Positions 59,869 through 64,000 of a stretch of 64,000 nt of DNA are shown in pieces. Positions within the stretch are counted from its first letter, which is position 1, and the number at the start of each line of letters is the position of its first letter. Under the pieces are notes generated by a model. The model had not been told where the DNA came from and ran no database searches. It saw nothing but the letters and a program-made list of their open reading frames with translations. The translations under genes were made by a program, and so were the position numbers. The stretch comes from Synechocystis sp. PCC 6714 (GTDB lineage: Bacteria; Cyanobacteriota; Cyanobacteriia; Cyanobacteriales; Microcystaceae), in the NCBI RefSeq assembly GCF_000478825.2, contig NZ_CP007542.1:682001-746000 (forward strand), written 5' to 3'.

Positions 59869-60533
59869 CTAACCTTGGCTCGATAAAGTAAAGCTTCGTT
59901 ATGACGGTAACCGATGTAACGCACTAACACCATCGTCCCCAATTCCGGCGGTGGTTCCGGGCCAATGAATTCATGGCATTGGGGATCGTAGGGCACCATT
60001 TCCCCCACAGTGGCGATCGCCTCCACTTGCCATTGTTGGAGCAGGGCGGCAATGGGTTTAGTGAGGGGCAAAAGTTTCTGGGCGGGCCATTGGGCATTTT
60101 GTTGGGCAGCGACGGCGGCGGTGGGCCATTGCAGTAACCACGGCTCAAGGATTTCCAGGGCTTGCTGTTGCCATTGATTTGCCAATTGTTGGGGTTGATC
60201 AGCTAATTGTTGTTGCAGTCTGTCATATTCCCTTTGCAAAGCCTGAATAGTCTGGTGTGGTTGCGGATTTTGCCCATCCACCGATGGATTTTGGGTCGTT
60301 CCCGGCGGTGTTTCTGTTCCGCCCAATTGTCCCCATAATCCTTCCAGAGATAACCCCAAGGCGATCGCCAATTTGACCATAATGCCGATGGGAATTTGAG
60401 CGATCAGACCCCGCTCTAAACGATACAGATACCAGGTTGAAATACCTGCGGACTCCGCTAATTTGGGGAGAGAATGATAGCCAGCTTGATGGCAAAGATT
60501 TTGTAAATTTTTTCGATAAGGAGTATTAGTCAT
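59850..60533 (-). CDS. HTH (XRE-type) protein with GrpE-like C-terminus
   Basis: A 227-residue protein joining an N-terminal Xre/Cro helix-turn-helix ([39 protein letters not shown], residues about 18-58), a Gln-rich coiled coil ([26 protein letters not shown]) and a C-terminal region [19 protein letters not shown]...[23 protein letters not shown] that resembles the GrpE head (VGxxVpFDPxxHe, GxxVxVRxxGYR). It may be a DNA-binding regulator linked to DnaK-type chaperones; this is inference. It overlaps rnz tail to tail. Confidence 0.75.
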   Translation of the reverse strand: MTNTPYRKNLQNLCHQAGYHSLPKLAESAGISTWYLYRLERGLIAQIPIGIMVKLAIALGLSLEGLWGQLGGTETPPGTTQNPSVDGQNPQPHQTIQALQREYDRLQQQLADQPQQLANQWQQQALEILEPWLLQWPTAAVAAQQNAQWPAQKLLPLTKPIAALLQQWQVEAIATVGEMVPYDPQCHEFIGPEPPPELGTMVLVRYIGYRHNEALLYRAKVSYGADV

Positions 60534-60556
60534 AAAAAATTATCTAGTCGTTATAA

Positions 60557-61564
60557 TTAGGTTTTAGATTTAGTTAATTTATTGTTTAATTTTGCCAATA
60601 AATTTTTTAATTTTAGCCAAGCGATTCTTCTACGGGTTAAGGGCTGAATAGTTCGATTAAAAGTAGGATGATAATCAAAAAATTCGTTAATATTTAATAG
60701 AATTATCCTGAGCCGTTCCAAAATATTTTCCCGACGATACTCCGCTAATAGATTCAGGTCTACCCGGCGCCAAGGTCTGGAACCATCAACTACTCCGAGG
60801 ATCCTTTGGCAGTCATAATCTAGGGCATAACCTGCTATTTTTTCGCAGTTAAATCCAGGGTCGAGATAATCAGACAGTCCCCCATTGACGCTGGAAAAAA
60901 CGTGGCAACCACAGGCCATCGCTTCCATTGGTTGTAGGCCAAAACCTTCGCTTACCCCCTGTTGAGCCCAGTATTCCGCTGAATCGTAGAGATAAACCTT
61001 AGCCCGATTGAATATTCCAGTTAAATCTTCCACATAGCTATCAATTACCTTTACCTTACATTGACTCTGTAAAGCGGGAATTAATTGCTTTAGTAAATAA
61101 TGGGAAGATTTGCGGGCCTGGACCAATACATCAATGTCCCTGGCCAATCCCAAATCACTAAAATCTTCAGAGATATGATTGGGCAAATAATACAGCAAAG
61201 AATGCGGCGATCGTTGTCCCCAATAGCCCATAGTATTACGACTGATACAAACAATGGGCAAAGCAGTGGGCAAGTTAAAACCGTAGCCAGTGCTGTGGGC
61301 GTGGTAAATTACCTGATATTTCTGCAATTTTTTTGCCAATTTGGGAATATCAAAGCCCCAACTAATAACAAAAATTACCTGGCCTAGATTTCCTTGGGCT
61401 AGGATATCATCTAAAAACAGAGTGTTTGGTTCCCTCTGTTTATAGGTAACAATGGTGGCGGGACAAATTTCTTGTACCAGCTTGATGATTTTTAATTCTG
61501 CCCAAAGACCACCACAGGCAAACTTTCCTCCTAATCCTGGTAATAAAAAATAAAGTTTACGCAT
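60557..61564 (-). CDS. Glycosyltransferase, GT4-like (group 1)
   Basis: A 335-residue GT-B-type protein. The start LYFLLPGLGGKFACGGLWAELKI is the donor/acceptor N-domain; FNRAKVYLYDSAEYWAQQGVSEGFGLQPMEAMACGCHVFSS carries the E-G-F-G-x-x-x-x-E-A motif of GT4 enzymes; GGLSDYLDPGFNC follows. The acceptor is unknown; cell-surface polysaccharide is a reasonable guess. Composition is more AT-rich than neighbours, and HIP1 is nearly absent, hinting at a different history. purU lies upstream on the same strand. Confidence 0.8.
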   Translation of the reverse strand: MRKLYFLLPGLGGKFACGGLWAELKIIKLVQEICPATIVTYKQREPNTLFLDDILAQGNLGQVIFVISWGFDIPKLAKKLQKYQVIYHAHSTGYGFNLPTALPIVCISRNTMGYWGQRSPHSLLYYLPNHISEDFSDLGLARDIDVLVQARKSSHYLLKQLIPALQSQCKVKVIDSYVEDLTGIFNRAKVYLYDSAEYWAQQGVSEGFGLQPMEAMACGCHVFSSVNGGLSDYLDPGFNCEKIAGYALDYDCQRILGVVDGSRPWRRVDLNLLAEYRRENILERLRIILLNINEFFDYHPTFNRTIQPLTRRRIAWLKLKNLLAKLNNKLTKSKT

Positions 61565-61656
61565 TAAGTTTTTACTAAAATTTAAATAGTTAACGATTAG
61601 CTAACAGAAGGCAAAACCAGCATAGATCGAGACCTTTTTGCTCAATATTCTTAGCT

Positions 61657-62511
61657 TTAAGCAAAGACTACGGTGCGGTTATCATAAACTAGAATTCGGT
61701 GTTGTAAATGTAATCGCACTGCCCTGGCCAGCACCATCCGTTCTAAATCTCGACCTTTGCGGATCAAATCTTCCACATTGTCCCGATGGCTAACCCGCAC
61801 CACGTCCTGTTCAATGATCGGGCCTTCATCCAGTTGGGCTGTGGCATAGTGAGCAGTAGCCCCAATAATTTTTACGCCCCTTTCATGGGCACGATGGTAG
61901 GGATTAGCTCCAGGAAAAGCGGGCAAAAAAGAATGATGAATGTTAATAATATTAGGGAATTTCTCAACAAAATCAGTGGTTAAAATCTGCAGATATTTAG
62001 CCAAAACCACTAGGTCAATTTGATATTGCTTCAATAGGTCTAATTCCGCCGCTTCTTGAGCCAGCTTGTTTTCTTTGGTAATGGGCAAACAATGGAAATC
62101 AATGGCAAATTGGTCAGCAATGGGTTTTAGAGCGGGATGATTGCTAATAATGACTGGAATTTCGCAACGCAACTCCCCCGATCGCCAGCGCCAGAGAATG
62201 TCCAGTAGACAATGGTCTTGCTTGGAGACCCAAAGGGCTAAACGGGGTAACTGGTCAGAAAAATGAATTTGCCAAGTGGCTTTGAGTTGCTGGGCCAATT
62301 GTGACCAGGCTGCTAATAACTCCGGGCGGGATAACCGAAAATTGTCCAACTGCCACTCCACCCGATTCAAAAATAACCCACTGGAAAAATCCGTATGCTG
62401 GTCAGCATGGATAATATTGCCCTGATTTTGATAAATAAATTGGGCAATCTTGGCTACAATCCCCGGTTGGTCAGGACAGGAAACAAGGAGCGTTGCGGTG
62501 AGGTTTGGCAT
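61657..62511 (-). CDS. purU: Formyltetrahydrofolate deformylase
   Basis: Hydrolyses 10-formyl-THF to formate and THF, balancing one-carbon pools and supplying formate to PurT. The 284-residue protein has an N-terminal ACT domain (LLVSCPDQPGIVAKIAQFIYQNQGNI) and a formyltransferase-like catalytic domain with INIHHSFLPAFPGANPYHRAHERGVKIIGATAHYA, containing the catalytic Asn-His, and LDEGPIIEQDVVRVSH. Length is standard. Confidence 0.95.
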   Translation of the reverse strand: MPNLTATLLVSCPDQPGIVAKIAQFIYQNQGNIIHADQHTDFSSGLFLNRVEWQLDNFRLSRPELLAAWSQLAQQLKATWQIHFSDQLPRLALWVSKQDHCLLDILWRWRSGELRCEIPVIISNHPALKPIADQFAIDFHCLPITKENKLAQEAAELDLLKQYQIDLVVLAKYLQILTTDFVEKFPNIINIHHSFLPAFPGANPYHRAHERGVKIIGATAHYATAQLDEGPIIEQDVVRVSHRDNVEDLIRKGRDLERMVLARAVRLHLQHRILVYDNRTVVFA

Positions 62512-62697
62512 TAGAAACGACGGAATACAATCCTAAAACAAAGATGTGTTCAACAATCAGCCCACTTTGTCATTTTGCCACTTACTGCCCCCAGGGGATT
62601 TTTCTGACTATGATGGGGAAAATTGAAAAATTTGCCCTAGCTCAAAATACCTCAGTTTTCCTTAGTTGTTCTTCCTGATACTCCGCTAAATTACCCC

Positions 62698-63402
62698 ATG
62701 GCTAAAATTCTTCCCATCGATCGCCGTCAGTTAATCCAATACGGCGGAGCTTTCCTCGGCACTAGCTTGATGGCCACCATACTAGGCAATCAAATGGCTG
62801 GTAACCCGGCGGCTCAGGCCCAGTCTACTAACCAAACGCCCCAGCAACTATTAACGCAATTGATGGAGGGCAATGGGCGTTTTACCGCACAAAAAAGGGT
62901 TAAGGCCAACCAAGACCTCTATCGTCTTGCGCAAGTGGCCCAAGGACAAAATCCCTTTGCCGCTATCCTCAGTTGTGCCGATTCCCGAGTACCACCGGAA
63001 ATTATTTTTGATCAGGGTTTGGGGGATTTGTTCATCTGTCGCATTGCCGGCAACATAGCCACTCCCCAGGAAGTGGGAAGTTTGGAATTTGGCACCCTGG
63101 TTTTGGGGGCAAAGGTGTTGATGGTGTTGGGACACCAAGGCTGCGGGGCCGTTAAAGCGGCTATGGATGGGGGAGAATTACCGGGACAAATTGCCAGTGT
63201 GATCGAAAAAATTGATATTGGTTCCGTTACCGATGACAGCAGTAATGCCGCCAGCGTGGCCATGGCCACCAAAGCCAATGTTGAACATCAAATGGCCGTA
63301 CTTGGGCAGTCCCCGGTACTGGGCCAGTTAATAGCTGAAGAAAAATTAGTATTAGTGGGAGCTTATTATAACCTTGACTCCGGCGCTGTGACCCTGTTGT
63401 AG
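62698..63402 (+). CDS. ecaB: Exported beta-class carbonic anhydrase (EcaB-like)
   Basis: Interconverts CO2 and bicarbonate outside the cytoplasm. The 234-residue protein starts with a Tat-like signal (DRRQLIQYGGAFLGTSLMATILG, cleavage likely after AQA near residue 41). The zinc site is CADSR (Cys93, Asp95, Arg97) plus His146 and Cys149 in GHQGCGAV, characteristic of beta carbonic anhydrases. It matches what I know of Synechocystis EcaB. The Anbu gene converges, with one base between stops. Confidence 0.92.
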   Translation: MAKILPIDRRQLIQYGGAFLGTSLMATILGNQMAGNPAAQAQSTNQTPQQLLTQLMEGNGRFTAQKRVKANQDLYRLAQVAQGQNPFAAILSCADSRVPPEIIFDQGLGDLFICRIAGNIATPQEVGSLEFGTLVLGAKVLMVLGHQGCGAVKAAMDGGELPGQIASVIEKIDIGSVTDDSSNAASVAMATKANVEHQMAVLGQSPVLGQLIAEEKLVLVGAYYNLDSGAVTLL

Positions 63403-63403
63403 T

Positions 63404-64000
63404 TCAGTCGATTAAAAAGTCTTCGCCGGAATCGCTTTGGTTGGCTTCCCATTCCACATTGGGCATGGACTCAAAAGCCTGCCGCACATAGGATTCCCAG
63501 AGGCTACGCATTTTGGCTAAATAGGGGTCTCCCAGGCGTAGTTCCAGGGTATGGCGGATGGAAAAATGATTAGCCTCCACCATGGTCAGATTAATGGGGG
63601 GCCCCACGGAAATGTTCGACTTCATCGTGGAGTCAATGGACAGCAAAGCGCATTTGGCCATAGCTTCCAGGGGGGTATCGTAGGTGATGGTGCGATCCAA
63701 TAAAGGCTTACCGTACTTAGTTTCACCAATTTGTAAAAAGGGTGTTTCCTTGGTGGCTTGGATAAAATTTCCCTGGGGATAAATTAAATACAAAGCCTGT
63801 TCTGGTTCCCCTTTAATTTGTCCCCCCACTAAAAAATTACACTGGAAATCAATGCCATCTTTTTCTAGCCAAGGACGATCTTTTGCTTGGATTTCCCGCA
63901 CCTTTACCCCCACATAGGTGGCGATTTCATGCATGGTGGCAATGTTGTGGAGATGTTCCCCTTCGTCCCGCTGAATATCCCGGTCAATCTGATGGAGCAC
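63404..64000 (-). CDS. Anbu-type proteasome-like protease, C-terminal part
   Basis: The frame runs off the right edge, so only the last 198 residues are visible and the N-terminal nucleophile cannot be checked. FQCNFLVGGQIKGEPEQALYLIYPQGNFI followed by TPFLQIGETKYGKPLLDR matches Anbu (ancestral beta subunit, COG3484), a homologue of HslV and the proteasome beta subunit widespread in cyanobacteria. A C-terminal acidic tail (SDSGEDFLID) follows. Anbu often sits with transglutaminase and alpha-E genes, which would lie beyond the window. Confidence 0.88.
   Translation of the reverse strand: MLHQIDRDIQRDEGEHLHNIATMHEIATYVGVKVREIQAKDRPWLEKDGIDFQCNFLVGGQIKGEPEQALYLIYPQGNFIQATKETPFLQIGETKYGKPLLDRTITYDTPLEAMAKCALLSIDSTMKSNISVGPPINLTMVEANHFSIRHTLELRLGDPYLAKMRSLWESYVRQAFESMPNVEWEANQSDSGEDFLID

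Overview
The window reads as chromosome of a unicellular freshwater cyanobacterium of the genus Synechocystis. It closely resembles strain PCC 6803 but is probably a sister strain, because several proteins differ in scattered residues from the 6803 versions I remember. Supporting signs are the frequent HIP1 palindrome (GCGATCGC) and a cyanobacterial gene set: GgpS, SqdB, CyanoP, the Pix phototaxis cluster, sucrose-phosphate synthase, periplasmic carbonic anhydrase and an Anbu-type proteasome homologue. All functional calls rest on reading the protein sequences; no database search was possible.

Layout. 1-7.6 kb is a compatible-solute and glycerol block: glpD (cut by the left edge) and ggpS on the minus strand, with a glucosylglycerol hydrolase (gghA) and glpK on the plus strand, so synthesis, breakdown and use of glycerol units sit together. 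7.6-14.7 kb holds an rRNA/tRNA methyltransferase, a DUF760-like protein, a TPR protein, a lipoprotein, miaB and sqdB. 14.8-20 kb runs on the plus strand: a family 2 glycosyltransferase, a flotillin-like protein, a TerC-family membrane protein and a sucC-like ligase subunit. 20-28.8 kb holds mostly minus-strand genes (TolB-like lipoprotein, rpiA, RRM protein, rhodanese, SpoIID-like protein, cinA, folE) with a TonB-like Pro-rich protein and a YraN nuclease-fold protein between them. 29.1-33.4 kb is pyrR, a small membrane protein and carB.

33.45-35.6 kb is the accessory part: an AT-rich gene for a stand-alone reverse transcriptase of the UG/Abi (defence) type followed by a HicB/HicA toxin-antitoxin pair. 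It contains no HIP1 site and is the best candidate for an undescribed system. 35.7-39.4 kb returns to core genes (cyanoP, sps). 39.5-50.6 kb is the minus-strand phototaxis cluster pixG-pixH-pixI-pixJ-(short MCP)-pixL plus an extra CheW. The PixJ photoreceptor carries a DXCF-type cyanobacteriochrome GAF domain; PixL is a CheA hybrid with two N-terminal Hpt units. 50.8-64 kb is housekeeping: an M61 peptidase, ilvE, gatC, tRNA-Asn, a B12-binding-type radical SAM protein, aroA, rnz, an HTH/GrpE-like protein, a glycosyltransferase, purU, a beta carbonic anhydrase and the 3' part of an Anbu protease.

Four copies of a roughly 95-bp element with imperfect terminal inverted repeats and TA at its borders (MITE-like) lie at 10.3, 20.0, 36.4 and 39.5 kb. 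Three of them sit between convergent genes.
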